Below are positions 1-9,628 of a stretch of 27,711 nucleotides of DNA, in pieces (the first letter of the stretch is position 1; the number at the start of each line of letters is the position of its first letter). Origin of the DNA: Protostelium mycophagum (lineage: Eukaryota; Evosea; Variosea; Protosteliida; Protosteliaceae); NCBI GenBank assembly GCA_002081555.1, contig MZNV01001623.1, positions 1 to 27,711 of the forward strand, read 5' to 3'. The translations under genes were made by a program, and so were the position numbers. The notes below the pieces were generated by a model. The model was given only the letters and a program-made list of their open reading frames with translations, was not told where the DNA came from and did not search any database.

Positions 1-315
1 AACAAGCCAGATGAGTCTGCAGAGAGCAATGCAGAAGAAGAGGTAGAGCCTTCCCAAAAAAAGCTGTGGTAAATACAATTAGGATGTTTTTAGATAAATC
101 GGACCGGTCCGATTTTGATTATCATAAAATCGGACTGGTCCAATTTCAATAATGAGCTGTATCTTGATATATTGCAGAAACCTTCTACTAAAGCCGCAAA
201 GGCGCCAGTCAAAAAAGCACAAGACAGCCCTCCCAGAAAAGCCGCAAAATGTATGCCCAAGATCTCTGAACATCCTCCCAACAAGAGAGGCAGAAAAATA
301 AACTTTTTTAATTAA
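1..315 (+). CDS. 3' end of a Lys/Pro/Ala-rich basic protein (partial)
   Basis: The frame open at base 1 reads an acidic stretch (NKPDESAESNAEEE). A second open stretch, 178-315, reads KPSTKAAKAPVKKAQDSPPR and continues Lys/Arg-rich to a TAA at 313-315. A phase-0 intron 43-177 (GTAGAG donor, TTGCAG acceptor) would link them. The donor is weak, and without splicing the first frame stops at 70-72. Composition resembles the basic tails of chromatin or nucleolar proteins, but no domain is visible and the start lies outside the window. The intron would contain the paired palindromes at 96-146. Confidence 0.4.
96..146. repeat. Two tandem palindromes in an intron
   Basis: AAATCGGACCGGTCCGATTT (96-115) is a perfect 20-bp palindrome. 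AAATCGGACTGGTCCAATTT (127-146) is a diverged second copy with two changed positions, 31 bp further on. Both can form hairpins or bind a dimeric protein. Nothing else in the window carries this word. Confidence 0.85.
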
Positions 316-607
316 TAAAAAACAATGATTAATGATTTCATTTATGTTTTCATTTATTGGGATTTTGGACTTGAACAAATTTTGCTCTCAATTCTCCCAA
401 AAATAGTCAAAAAATTCCATTATAATCATTTTTTTTTGAATCACAAGATTAAACTGATCACAGGAAGCAAGCATTCAGTGTGTAGATAAATCCGCTATAA
501 TACCCTCTTTTTATATGATGCGTTGTGCAGCTCACCCAGGACCTCTATTCTTTCCTCCTTCTGGTTACTCTAGCGCACGCATAGGACCAAGGCCAAGCCG
601 TCAGCGT
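316..607. other. Gap without a recognisable gene
   Basis: AT-rich spacer downstream of the partial gene and downstream of the minus-strand ORF at 608. I see no coding stretch, RNA gene or repeat here. Confidence 0.6.
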
Positions 608-1171
608 TTATAGAATGTCATCCATTATTTTTTTAAGAAATCTTTTACAGTAATTTTCAGTTCTTCTTTTCAGAGCTCTTTGTAATATTGTTTGATCTTC
701 ATCTGAAATATTAATTGCAATTTCATCTATATATGTCTTGATATTCTTTTTGATTTTCTCCATAATGATCTTAGCACTACTTTCTGAAAAATCATCTTTG
801 GATATTTTCTTTAAAGCATCAGATATTTTCTTGTTTATGAATTCCATGATCATTTCATTGGATTTTGTAAATATAATTTGATCTTTAGAATTCAAAATTG
901 TGACTAAATATGAAGAAATTTCAGATATCAGAGAGGTTTGGTTTAGAAGTATGGGACTGTTGGTCTCAGGTGTGATTCTCTGCATTATATTTCTGATAAA
1001 TTCATCAAAATCTGGTTTATTGTTTTGGATGTGTTTGTTAATAATGTCTATACAATTCTCAATAGAGACAACAGAATCATTGATATTAAATTCTGGAGAA
1101 ATAGATATAGAAGATTTGATGCTTTTTAGATTTTGGATCAAGGTCTCATAATCTGTGATTTTAATTGTCAA
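608..1171 (-). CDS. Unrecognised 187-codon open frame, AT-rich, intronless
   Basis: The frame encodes a charged, Ile/Lys/Asn/Ser-rich, apparently all-helical polypeptide ending in KKIMDDIL. It has no signal peptide or membrane segment and no family I recognise. It overlaps the end of the ORF at 1168-1644 by four bases in a different frame. It has no ATG at its upstream end (the first possible codon is TTG), so it is probably not expressed alone as drawn. Base composition (strongly AT, no introns over more than 1 kb) differs from the intron-dense genes further right. It could be a lineage-specific gene or foreign DNA. Confidence 0.35.
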   Translation of the reverse strand: MTIKITDYETLIQNLKSIKSSISISPEFNINDSVVSIENCIDIINKHIQNNKPDFDEFIRNIMQRITPETNSPILLNQTSLISEISSYLVTILNSKDQIIFTKSNEMIMEFINKKISDALKKISKDDFSESSAKIIMEKIKKNIKTYIDEIAINISDEDQTILQRALKRRTENYCKRFLKKIMDDIL

Positions 1172-1644
1172 CTTGTTTTTTTTTGTTGTGTATAATCATA
1201 AATTATTTTATCCATGTCTCCTTTGAAATCATACTTATTTGCTTTTAGTATTTCTTTTTTGTAATCTTTAATTTGTCTTGAATTTCTTTTTAATATAGAT
1301 ATCAATGTTTTGATTTTATCTTGTATGGTTGTATTTGAGATTTCTGCTTGTATATTGAATATTTTGATTTTCTCTCTAAGAGTAAAATGTATTTTTATCA
1401 AGGAATTCTTGATTCCTTCTTCAATAATTTTATTGTATAAAGCATTATTTAAGTTTCTTAATATATAAACAATTTTTTTGATATAATTCAGTTTTTCCAT
1501 TAAATCATCGAGGTTTTTCCAATTTTCTTCTTTGATATCTGATGTTGGAATAATTTCTCTTGTATAAATAAAATGTTCTATCTCAATTATTGAGTTCTGA
1601 AGATATTGGTAATTATGTGCCAAAAATATTTGTGATCTCAGCAC
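1168..1644 (-). CDS. Unrecognised 158-codon coiled-coil-like open frame, AT-rich
   Basis: The frame runs to a TGA at 1168-1170. The predicted product is helical and rich in Ile, Lys, Asn and Glu, with heptad-like spacing in the middle (NLDDLMEKLNYIKKIVYILR), suggesting coiled coil. No catalytic motif is visible. The reported first residue is followed by LRSQIFLAHNYQYLQNS. It lies just upstream of, and overlaps, the similar-composition frame at 608-1171, so the two may be one transcription unit. Function unknown. Confidence 0.35.
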   Translation of the reverse strand: MLRSQIFLAHNYQYLQNSIIEIEHFIYTREIIPTSDIKEENWKNLDDLMEKLNYIKKIVYILRNLNNALYNKIIEEGIKNSLIKIHFTLREKIKIFNIQAEISNTTIQDKIKTLISILKRNSRQIKDYKKEILKANKYDFKGDMDKIIYDYTQQKKTS

Positions 1645-1668
1645 ATGACCTTTAGAAAATGACTCACA

Positions 1669-2005
1669 ATGCCTGTGCGCCCTAACATCTTTTTTTTGGG
1701 TTCTGTCATCTCTGAGAAATCCTCTTCAGAAGCAATACTAGACATCCTCATACTCCTATTGGAGTTATCCATTGTGCAATCCTTGTATGCTGCTCCTGTA
1801 GCTTTTCAGAGTCTGATCAAACCCATTCCAAAGCATGAATTTTGATGAGGTTATTTTTGATTGGTACCATAGTTTTCTATCATCATGGTCCGTACGTGTC
1901 TGGAAGAATATGCGTTACAAAATTAAGAAAACCACTAATGTCTCTAGACTTTGGAGGCAAACACCCAGATGCAGTTGTGCGTTACGTCGTCAACAGTGGA
2001 AATAG
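1669..2005 (+). CDS. Two small overlapping open frames, unknown
   Basis: ATG 1669 to TGA 1845 gives 58 residues (MPVRPNIFFLGSVISEKSSS, then a Leu/Ile-rich stretch). ATG 1835 to TAG 2005 gives 56 residues (MNFDEVIFDWYHSFLSSWSV, then a basic Trp/Arg tail). They overlap by 11 bases in different frames. Residue composition looks protein-like rather than random, but I recognise no family and neither has independent support. The second ends inside the hairpin at 1981-2098. Low confidence. Confidence 0.2.
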
Positions 2006-2098
2006 TGGTTAACGCAGATCTCCGATATGATCTGCGGTAAGAAGCGCAACTTTTGCTTTAACCGCTATTTCTGATCCCAATGTTTGTGACGACGCAAC
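1981..2098. repeat. Nested imperfect inverted repeat (hairpin element)
   Basis: GTTACGTCGTCA (1981-1992) pairs with TGACGACGCAAC (2087-2098) at 11 of 12 positions. GAAATAGTGGTTAA (from about 1999) pairs with the TTAACCGCTATTTC block near 2059-2072. CGCAGATC (2013-2020) pairs perfectly with GATCTGCG (2029-2036). The right arm is longer than the left, as in a decayed MITE. No clear target-site duplication. Confidence 0.6.
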
Positions 2099-3018
2099 AT
2101 CTCCTCTTTTTGGAGGAAAAGGACTTTGCACTAATGAATGGGTGAAAGAGGTCATTTGATTCACCCTCTCTGAAATTGTGTCTGTATGCTGCCACAATGT
2201 GTCCTTCTTTTCTGACTAGTCAGAGTGACAACACTGACGCGGAAAGAATATTTGGTTTGCAGTATTGTCATACATTTGTGAGTATTTTTCAGTTTTCATC
2301 AGAGCACCATAAGAATATTTTTGGCAGTTTGCATGTTGACAACCAGTGAAATTGAGAATATGATCATTTTTTGCCTCTCACAGCTTCACCCTCTTGACAA
2401 TCAGCTCAACACTTGACTACCCGTCCCTTCGAAGACTCTTTGCCTTTTCCAACGGCATCAACATTGCAAGTGTAGACCGACTTCTGCATAATTAATTGCA
2501 TTTCAAACCAAGATGAATATTTATTTAATTTTTCTTCCGCCAAAAGATAGCCCGTAATCTAAATATAGTCTGTAATGTGTTCAGGGTTGAACTCCATCAA
2601 AGCACGCACAATGCGGGCCCTGATGCTGCGCTGCCGTCAATCTGGCACCAGATCAAATCAGCAAAACTCATCAACATCATGTCTCAAATCGCAACCGCTG
2701 CACACCGCTCGCAAATGCTCAGCTTATATAGAATAGTTATGCTCGAATTACAAGTGTTTCCATCAAAGAATAGAGGAAAAAGGTGGGAAAAAGGGTGGTA
2801 CACAAGTTGACCATGGCCGACATAAGGATCCAAAAATAGAGCGCCCCACTCCAGTCACGATGAGTATGGGTTCCAAGGTATGCATACAGCGAACGGTCGT
2901 GGAGGTCACAAATCAAAATTTGAAGAAATCACACAAAGGTGAGGATGCAAAAATAACCGTTGTAGATGTGACGTCTCATTTAAAATAATGATAAATGATA
3001 TTGTATTCCAATTTCTGG
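2099..3018. other. Spacer with one coding-like stretch
   Basis: The only coding-like stretch is 2364-2495 (+): after a possible acceptor (CTCTCACAG, ending 2383) it reads SFTLLTISSTLDYPSLRRLF and on to a TAA at 2493-2495. I could not connect it to other exons. A CGTTGTAG word sits at 2958-2965. Nothing else is supported. Confidence 0.35.
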
Positions 3019-4959
3019 CTACTCTTTCCTTCTCTTCTGTGCTTTTTTCCTCTTTGGCTCTAAGAGCTTGAGAACATCTTCGTCTTTACAATTGCTCTCT
3101 GCCAAACGTTGTCGTGTCCGGATAGATATTTTGACATGTCTATTCATTCCATACTTGAATTCCTCCCATTGTCCTCTTTTCACGAGTTCGCACATCATTT
3201 CTTCTGCCACTTCACCACCATCATCTAAGACCATGCGAATATAACGTGCGTCTGTGAGGATGCTCACGTCACGGAATCTCAAGCCATTTGCTCTCGCCCA
3301 TTCTATCACTCGATCCAGCCTATATCTTCCTGCACACAGTCTATAAATGAAACAAAATGCTGTTTTCTCACCTGCACATTTGATCCCGGTGCTCACTTTA
3401 CTGTGAGATTCTACCGCATCATCACATACATATTTCATGTTATATCCCTCTTCCTTGAGGCATTTCAACATCTCTAGATGTCTGTTGTAGGCTGCTCCTA
3501 ATGCCGCATCGCGACCTCGATATGTGCATCCGTGTGCGTCGATGAACTTCATCAATTCGACATCTCCTCTCTGAGCCACATATATCGCCGTATTTTCACG
3601 TGGCTTACCCCCTCTCAATATCAACTCCTTCATCATCTCCCAATGTTGATAGTATGCTGCGGCACTCACGTCCCTGAATGAGATCTTATTTCCGTCCTCT
3701 AACGCCATCTGTAGCAATAGAAAACTGCCCGTTTTGGCTGCGTATTCACATGAATTGAATTTGAATCCTTTCTGTCTGATGTACAATGCAATGTCATCAT
3801 ACCCTGCTGATTATGTGTCAGTACGGTGAGTCAAATATATTGCCCTCACCTCTGACAGCATCTTGACATACACTCATCTCTTTATATTTAAAACCCTCTG
3901 TTGTTGCCCACTTAATTATGTCTATATATCCGTTCGATGCCGCCACATTACACACGATATAGCTCCATTCACATCCGTCCCCTGACATCCATTTGAGCAC
4001 ATCCAGGTCATTGTACACCGCCGCGTTCATCATCGCGCGATCCCCCCATCCCACTCCTTTATTCCTCAACCATTTCAGTACATCAAAGTGTCCATTTGCC
4101 GCTGCCGTCGTACAGCGGTCGTTCATCTGTAGAGACTTGCTCTTTGCCCACTCTAGCACGTGCATATGACCCCCTCTCGCTCCATACTCGCATGCGGCTG
4201 TGATAGTATACGTGTCTACCTCCTCAAACAGCCACGATAATATTTCTAGATGTCCGTTTACAGCTGCCTCCCTCACTATGCATATCCTGTTCTCTTCCTT
4301 GACCACGGGGAAGGACCCTTTGACGATATCTATCTCTCCAAACATAGTTGCTGCTAGACACATACCCTCACTCAGTGTCTTCAGCTGTCTGACTATCCAT
4401 CTTCCCATTTCTATGTCTATATCGCTACTTTTGGGTGAAAACCTGAAATAATTCTAAAAATAACATCATATATTCTTACAACATTATGATTTATACCAAT
4501 GACATCATACTATATAATTACGAAAATATATACCTGCGATTGTAGTGATCAGTAAGATAAACATAGCTACTAAAGACTTCAGTTTTTAGCAGCCCCTCGC
4601 GTTGAGCATCTCTCTCATCCACCACTATCCTTTTCAATGCGTGATGCATAGAGTAGAGCATAGCCTCTTCTTCACGACCTTTAGGCCACAGATTATTGAT
4701 AATCCAAGTGAAGAGAGAGCGATTTCCTTCCATTGTGCACAAGATGAGCATGTTCTCAATTCTGTCGTTCTCAGTCTTCATCTCCGTCTCTTGTATCTTG
4801 TCGACTGCATCTCTCATCCTTCTGTTGACAAATTTGATGGGTAAGAGAAGCTTTTTGTCCACTCTCTGCAGCACCTCCCACAGCACGTCTTGGTGTAAAT
4901 CGTCGAAACTCTTTGGCAATCGTCAGCAACTCGCAAAGAAGATTAGGTTGGCTCACCAT
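3019..4959 (-). CDS. F-box-like / ankyrin-repeat protein
   Basis: Exons, 5' to 3': 4957-4959 (ATG only), 4534-4910, 3850-4442, 3019-3803; about 585 aa; introns of 46, 91 and 46 nt. The N-terminus reads MSFDDLHQDVLWEVLQRVDK and then KLLLPIKFVNRRMRDAV, an F-box-like two-helix pattern. From about residue 145 there are many units of the form AAxxGHxDVLKWLxxxGxxW, typical of ankyrin repeats (for example AAANGHFDVLKWLRNKGVGW). The C-terminus is basic (EPKRKKAQKRRKE). Known F-box/ankyrin proteins recruit substrates to SCF ubiquitin ligases; that role is inferred, not shown. The split start codon is chosen because the frame is closed upstream of 4919 and splicing after the ATG restores a clean F-box start. 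The last intron restores the repeat CQDAVRG-YDDIALYIRQKG. Such genes often form large lineage-specific families. Confidence 0.8.
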
Positions 4960-5230
4960 TCAGTGGTGACTGATCTCTGTGCGGTGTTTTTGTGATGATT
5001 TGGGACATTAAAATGCGAAAACGCCATCATTCGGGATTCAAACAACTGCGCTGAGAATGGTCACCACGTGCCGATACTTCGCCTCGGCTGACCTGTGAAC
5101 AACTCGACTATGGGCACTATTAATACCACAAAACAGTCATTACTGACAATGGCAAGGGAGTTCGGAATTTGGCTCCTGCTCGCTCATTCGAATAAAACTA
5201 ACACATCTCCTTTCAGACCTGATCAGCGTC
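4960..5230. promoter_or_regulatory. Divergent intergenic region
   Basis: This 271-bp gap separates the start codons of the F-box/ankyrin gene (minus) and the lipoyltransferase gene (plus). It must hold both promoters. No TATA-like element or known site stands out. Confidence 0.4.
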
Positions 5231-7856
5231 ATGTTGGCATTTCGGCGCTCTCTTTCCAAGCCATTTCGGCCCATCATCACCTCTCGGTCATTTTCAGATG
5301 CACCTCAGCAGGTAGACATCATCTCAACAATCCCTTCTCAAACATCCAATCAGGTCAGAGTACTGTTATCTAATTCAACAGATCCATATATAAATCTGGC
5401 CACTGAAGATTGGCTTTTCCATCAGGGTGATTATCAAAAGCAGACATTATTTTTGTGGAGGAATGAACCCACGGTGAGGTACCCTGATGTTCTCAAAGTT
5501 CATTCATTTGAATTCTCATCAGACCTGAAACCGAATTTGAATGTATCAGGTTGTGATTGGGAGGAATCAGAATCCTTGGAAAGAGTGCGATGTGAGAGGC
5601 TTAGAAAGAGATTCTATACATCTCGTGAGGAGAACTTCTGGAGGTGGTGCTGTGTATCATGTGGGTTATTTGACAATTTCTTCCTCTTTAAAATCTTCAT
5701 CTCACTCAACATGGTGGCACAAGCGGATTTTTATTTAAGAATAATTATTTTTATTTAAAAATCATGTTTTTCATTATTAAATTTTATTTTTCAAGAAGAA
5801 TTCTCCAATCTCCAGAAAAAAATAATTTCACGTGAATAAATCCAGAAAATCCTAATAAAAATAATTGATATTATTTAGGACTTGGGAAATTCATGTTTCT
5901 CATTTTTTTCAAATCGGGGAAATTATGACAAGAACAAAAATTCACAGATCATATGTGACGCCTTGTCGACGTTCAATGTACAAGCCGCACCGAATGACAG
6001 AAATGACATCTTGGTCGACGGAAAGAAGGTGTGATTTTATTCACGATCTACAACGTGACAAAATGCATATTTTGAAAAATGTCAACAGAAATAAAAACTT
6101 TTTATTAAAAGAAACGAAAAACAAAACATCATTTGTATTCGAGTCACGAGATCGGCATGAATAATTGAGTCGTTGTAGATCTCTGGATCAGCATACAGAC
6201 TTTCAGGACAAAGATGTCTGCATCACGGAACACTACTGATCTCTTGTCACTTGCATAGACTCCAGAAATATTTATACATCTCAAACAACATCAAGAGTAA
6301 AGGTGATTTTCAAAATTTAAAATACAACAAAGCGCGCCAACCGAATCCAAAGTGATTGATTACATCTAAATGAATATTTAATTCTGAGTAAATAATTGCA
6401 ACGGGAATAAAATGATGGTGACGGTCTACAATGGCTCAAACATTCGTGCAGGGGTGGCCAGCGTCAGGAGCGAAGTGCAAAATTTGACACATTGGGCTCC
6501 CCTCTTAACTCATGAACTGCTCATGCACTCCATCACAGAACATTTTTTCAAATTCTACGGCTCGAGATGCGAGGTGAGATGACTTGATGCGTCGATCAGG
6601 TTTCAAGTCTTTGTGATTGAAGACAATCGTGAACGCATTCTTCATTGATGCACATGACTTCCGGCTTTACCGCACCAAAACACTAAACTACCAACAATGA
6701 CAAACGGCAACAAGTAAAAACCTGCAGAGTCCGACTTCCGCACGGTAAGCTACCGTGACCCTGGAATCGAGTCACGTTATGTTACCGAGTGCGAGTCGGA
6801 CTCCGCAGGTCTCTAGCAACAAGTGCACAATATTTTTGTAGTGGATCTCTTCGCGATTATTCCGCAAGACAAATAAATGATATAAAATTTTTGTTGGTTG
6901 CTCGTGGCAACATGTTCTAAATTTAGAATATTTTTATAGAGAAAAAATTCTTCTGGAATTTTGTTCTAAAAATAGAAATAACCTTTGGGTTCGTTCATAT
7001 CGGCACAGTCTACCGCATCCCTTGCCGCACTGCGAAGTCAAGCGTGTCTGAGCGAGGCCAGTACTAAGGTGGGAGACCACTTGGGAAGCCCTCGTGACAA
7101 ACTCTTTTGTTAATTTAGAAAAACTCTTTTGATTTTTTTGGTCATTTTTTTGGTCATTTTTTGGTCATTTTTTTGGTTGTTTTTTTGGTCATTTTTTTGG
7201 TCATTTTTTTGGTTGTTTTTTTGGTTGTTTTTTCGGTCGTTTTTTTGGTCATTTTTTTGGTTGTTTTGATGGACGACAGGTCGAGTTTTTAGACGAGGAG
7301 ATAATCAAAGACATACCACAGTTGATGCAAACCTACGAGGTCATTTTTTCTATTTTTAGAGATGTCGACGCGATGTCGGGTTTATGTACACGGCGTGAAT
7401 CATGTCGTCGACTGACTCGTTGTAGAAGCTCAAACAATGGAGCTGGAGATTTGGGGAGACACCCTCCTTTGAACACGAATTTCACAATATTTTTGAATGG
7501 GGCAAAGTGGTGGGTGTCACATTGAATTCTACTTGAAATTTCCGTAAAACGGCACGTCGTTAGAACAGAATTCAAAATTTGAAAATAGATTGACGCGCGC
7601 AGGATGCCCTCATCGTGTCTGAAGATGGAAAGATCAAACGAGCAGAGATCACCAGTGATCAACCCGGATTATTAGAAGGTCTGGGAACCTGTCTGCTTGG
7701 TGAGCTCTTTAGATTTCGAACTTGTGATTGAAGTGATTATTAGGGAAAAACTATGATAAAGATGGTCTAATGGAAGGTTTCAGTTTACATCGCCAAGATG
7801 GAGGAGATCGAAAGAAGTTGGACGAAGTGGAAGATTGGATGGCCTCTATACTATAA
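5231..7856 (+). CDS. LIPT1: Mitochondrial lipoyltransferase / lipoate-protein ligase
   Basis: Exons: 5231-5473, 5550-5660, 5879-6028, 6179-6302, 6452-6573, 7280-7339, 7426-7509, 7603-7699, 7777-7856; 356 aa. The product transfers lipoyl groups to lysines of 2-oxoacid dehydrogenase and glycine-cleavage subunits. Residues 1-25 ([20 protein letters not shown]) look like a mitochondrial presequence. The LplA/LIPT1 signature is intact: [79 protein letters not shown]. The last exon reads [20 protein letters not shown] to MASIL, like the LplA C-terminus; an alternative acceptor 6 nt downstream would change this tail. Intron 6 has an unusual GTCATT donor. Intron 5 (6574-7279) contains the 5S rRNA gene, the hairpin element and the 12-nt tandem repeat. 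The next gene is convergent, its stop only 14 bp away. Confidence 0.95.
6707..6824. mobile_element. MITE-like hairpin element with 9-bp target duplications
   Basis: A ~100-bp unit (6716-6815) is flanked by GCAACAAGT at 6707-6715 and 6816-6824, a perfect 9-bp direct repeat. Its ends are inverted: ACCTGCAGAGTCCGACT (6720-6736) against AGTCGGACTCCGCAGGT (6794-6810), 16 of 17 paired. A further imperfect stem (CGCACGGTAA against TTACCGAGTGCG) extends inward, with GTGAC/GTCAC near the tip. Short non-coding elements with terminal inverted repeats and 8-9 bp target duplications are typical of non-autonomous hAT- or Mutator-like DNA transposons; family assignment is inference. It sits in LIPT1 intron 5. 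Confidence 0.75.
6987..7104 (+). rRNA. 5S ribosomal RNA gene
   Basis: 118 bases match eukaryotic 5S rRNA. The internal control region is clear: box A-like AGTCAAGCGTGTCTGAGCG (7037-7055), then GGCCAGTACTAAGGTGGGAG and ACCACTTGGGAAGCCC. The ends pair as helix I (GGGTTCGTT with GACAAACTC). A TTTT run directly follows at 7105-7108, as expected for an RNA polymerase III terminator. All structural blocks look intact, so it is probably functional. It lies inside LIPT1 intron 5 on the same strand. No second copy is in the window, so 5S genes are not in a local tandem array here. Confidence 0.93.
7131..7266 (+). repeat. 12-nt tandem repeat, about 11-12 copies
   Basis: Units TTTTTTTGGTCA and TTTTTTTGGTTG alternate irregularly, with one CGGTCG variant. 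The run lies between the 5S gene and the next LIPT1 exon and accounts for much of the intron's pyrimidine tract. No coding potential. Confidence 0.9.
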
Positions 7857-7870
7857 AATCCACTTTAACT

Positions 7871-8230
7871 TTATTGTGTTGAGGGAGTGACACCAGTAAC
7901 TCCTGCTATTGTCTTTATGAGTGCCCAATTTCTGATCGTGAGAGCGGTAAAGTCATAGAGAGCATAACCTAATCACGAGATGAATATAAGAGTCAAATCG
8001 AGACAATATCGACTTGATTAGGAGATGTATATGATGAAAATCTCACCAAAGCTGACGCCAAAAGCTCCAGCTGCTCCATAGAAGAAAGGTTTGACGATGA
8101 CGTCTCTCAAACTAGTCATAAATCTTCTGTATGTGCTTGTTTCCACTCTTTGTTCCTCAAGCTCTTCTATTTCCTCATCATCGTATTCCGTCTCTTCAAC
8201 CTCTCTTCTCACTCTGCGTTTTCCTGTCAT
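7871..8230 (-). CDS. Small single-pass membrane protein, 93 aa
   Basis: Exons 8047-8230 and 7871-7968 with a 78-nt intron. Residues 1-30 are charged and acidic (TEYDDEEIEELEEQ), followed by a basic stretch and one hydrophobic segment (FFYGAAGAFGVSFGYALYDF, about residues 49-68). The short tail ends ALIKTIAGVTGVTPSTQ. An acidic cytosolic domain, one membrane helix and a short tail resemble TOM22-type outer-membrane receptors in layout. I see no specific signature, so this is only a possibility. Its stop lies 14 bp from the LIPT1 stop (convergent), and its start is 131 bp from the RING-finger gene (divergent). Confidence 0.75.
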
Positions 8231-8361
8231 GATGTATGATAATATGTGGATCGATATGTCATAAGGCCTTTCTACGGCTCTCTACAACTCCACGATTTTC
8301 CGAAACTCCGGCCGCTACGTAGAATCTCGTGGCAACAAAACAACACAGGAACACCTCAAAC
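8231..8361. promoter_or_regulatory. Short bidirectional promoter region
   Basis: 131 bp between the start codons of the small membrane-protein gene and the RING-finger gene. It contains a CTACAAC word at 8282-8288 and a GC-rich patch (CCGGCCGC). No TATA box is evident. Confidence 0.45.
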
Positions 8362-9628
8362 ATGAGCCACTGGTGTCATCAGTGCAGAAAAATCACATTA
8401 CCTCTGATGGGAAATGGCGAGATAGTCTGTGTCGATTGCAGAGGAGATTTCATAGAAGCGATAGAGGATGAGCCATCCCACACCACAGATCATCCTTCCA
8501 ACTTTGTCATGTCTAACAACATACCTTCTACAACGACTGAACAGACGTCTCAACGACCGCCTGCACCACCAATACAACCTCCATTCCAAGTGTTTTTTAG
8601 CATGGGACAGCAGCCAAATATGTGGTCTCAAGGTGAAAATGTGAATGTACCACAGATGAATCAGGGAATGCCAAATGTCTTCGAGTGAGTTATCGAATAA
8701 TGTTTGTCACTCTGGTGTCGCACGACTTGAACAATAATACGACATCAATCCTAGATTCTTAGTTTGATAATTTTCGTAGCTGATGAACATCCAGTTCTTT
8801 GTTCAGAGCTTTTCTTCCTCCTAATGCGACAAACACGACTGCCAATCCCAACACGAACAATGCAGATAATAACATCCACAATTTTTTGGCTCAAGCTCTG
8901 GGCATCCACGGAAATCTCGGAGATTACGCCTGGGGCTCTGGTTTCGAGAACATCATGAACTCTTTCTTCAATGGGGCGAGGTGAAGTTCTATATCATCAT
9001 GTGTCGTGGACGTAATGATGACACTTGTGTAGTGGTAACGGGAACCCTCCTGCTGCAGAGAAAGATATAGAGAGTCTCCCCACAGAGAATATACAACAGG
9101 CCGACGTTGGTACATTCTTCATTTCGAAATCTCGAAATCGTCTAAAATAAAATTGACCGTTGTAGATGCAGCAGAAGACTGCAGCATTTGTAAGGAGGAG
9201 TTTACATTGAACGAGAGCGTGTTGAAACTCCCTTGTAAACATCGCTACCACAATGGATGTATCACACAATGGCTCAGAATGGTGAGTGTTTTATTTATTT
9301 TATATTTATTTATTTCGTTGGCGACAAATGTACTGCGGCACTGTTTGAAACAAATATAAAATATGAGAAGGCGACGATATTTGTCTATTATGCAAAAGAA
9401 GTTAAACGCAGCGACAACAGCAATACGTTGATGATTTTGATAAAAATCGACCTTTTGTGCTCCAGAAATCATTGACATTTATTTTTTAAAAGTCAAAAAT
9501 TTTTGACAGAAATATAAAATTCATCTAGTTTTGACAAATTTTAGCACAACCAATGTCCAGTATGCCGCCATGAATTGAATACAGACGACGCACAGTACGA
9601 AGAAAGCAAAAAGAGAAGGATGACTTGA
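8362..9628 (+). CDS. Zinc-ribbon/RING-H2 E3 ubiquitin ligase (RNF115/126-like)
   Basis: Exons 8362-8684, 8807-8980, 9033-9109, 9166-9281, 9545-9628; 257 aa. The N-terminus MSHWCHQCRK...CVDC is the BCA2-type zinc ribbon. A Gln/Pro/Asn-rich linker follows. Then comes the block GNPPAAEKDIESLP typical just before the RING in this family. The RING is complete in the C3H2C3 pattern: DCSICKEEF, LPCKHRYHNGCI, WLRMHNQCPVCR. The product should transfer ubiquitin from an E2 to substrates in cytosol or nucleus. The ATG at 8362 is the first in frame; upstream in-frame sequence starts with GTG. Intron 3 ends in the CGTTGTAG acceptor. A short basic tail (ESKKRRMT) ends the protein. Confidence 0.95.

Noticed and set aside
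2577-2810. Plus-strand 77-codon frame
   Set aside because: Mixed composition, no motif and no splice partners; cannot be told from chance.
3338-3370. Possible 31-nt intron in the ankyrin gene (GTGAGA...TATAG)
   Set aside because: Removing it breaks the downstream ankyrin frame, so the sequence is kept as exon.
5095-5373. Plus-strand 92-codon frame starting upstream of LIPT1
   Set aside because: Different frame from the conserved lipoyltransferase sequence; no family resemblance.
6720-6810. tRNA-like or structural RNA gene
   Set aside because: The stem is too long, no anticodon arm or proper A/B boxes are seen, and flanking 9-bp duplications fit a MITE.
7131-7266. CRISPR-like array
   Set aside because: It is a simple tandem repeat without spacers, in a eukaryotic intron.
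7333-7662. Minus-strand 109-codon frame
   Set aside because: Shadow of LIPT1 exons 6-8 on the other strand; no motif.
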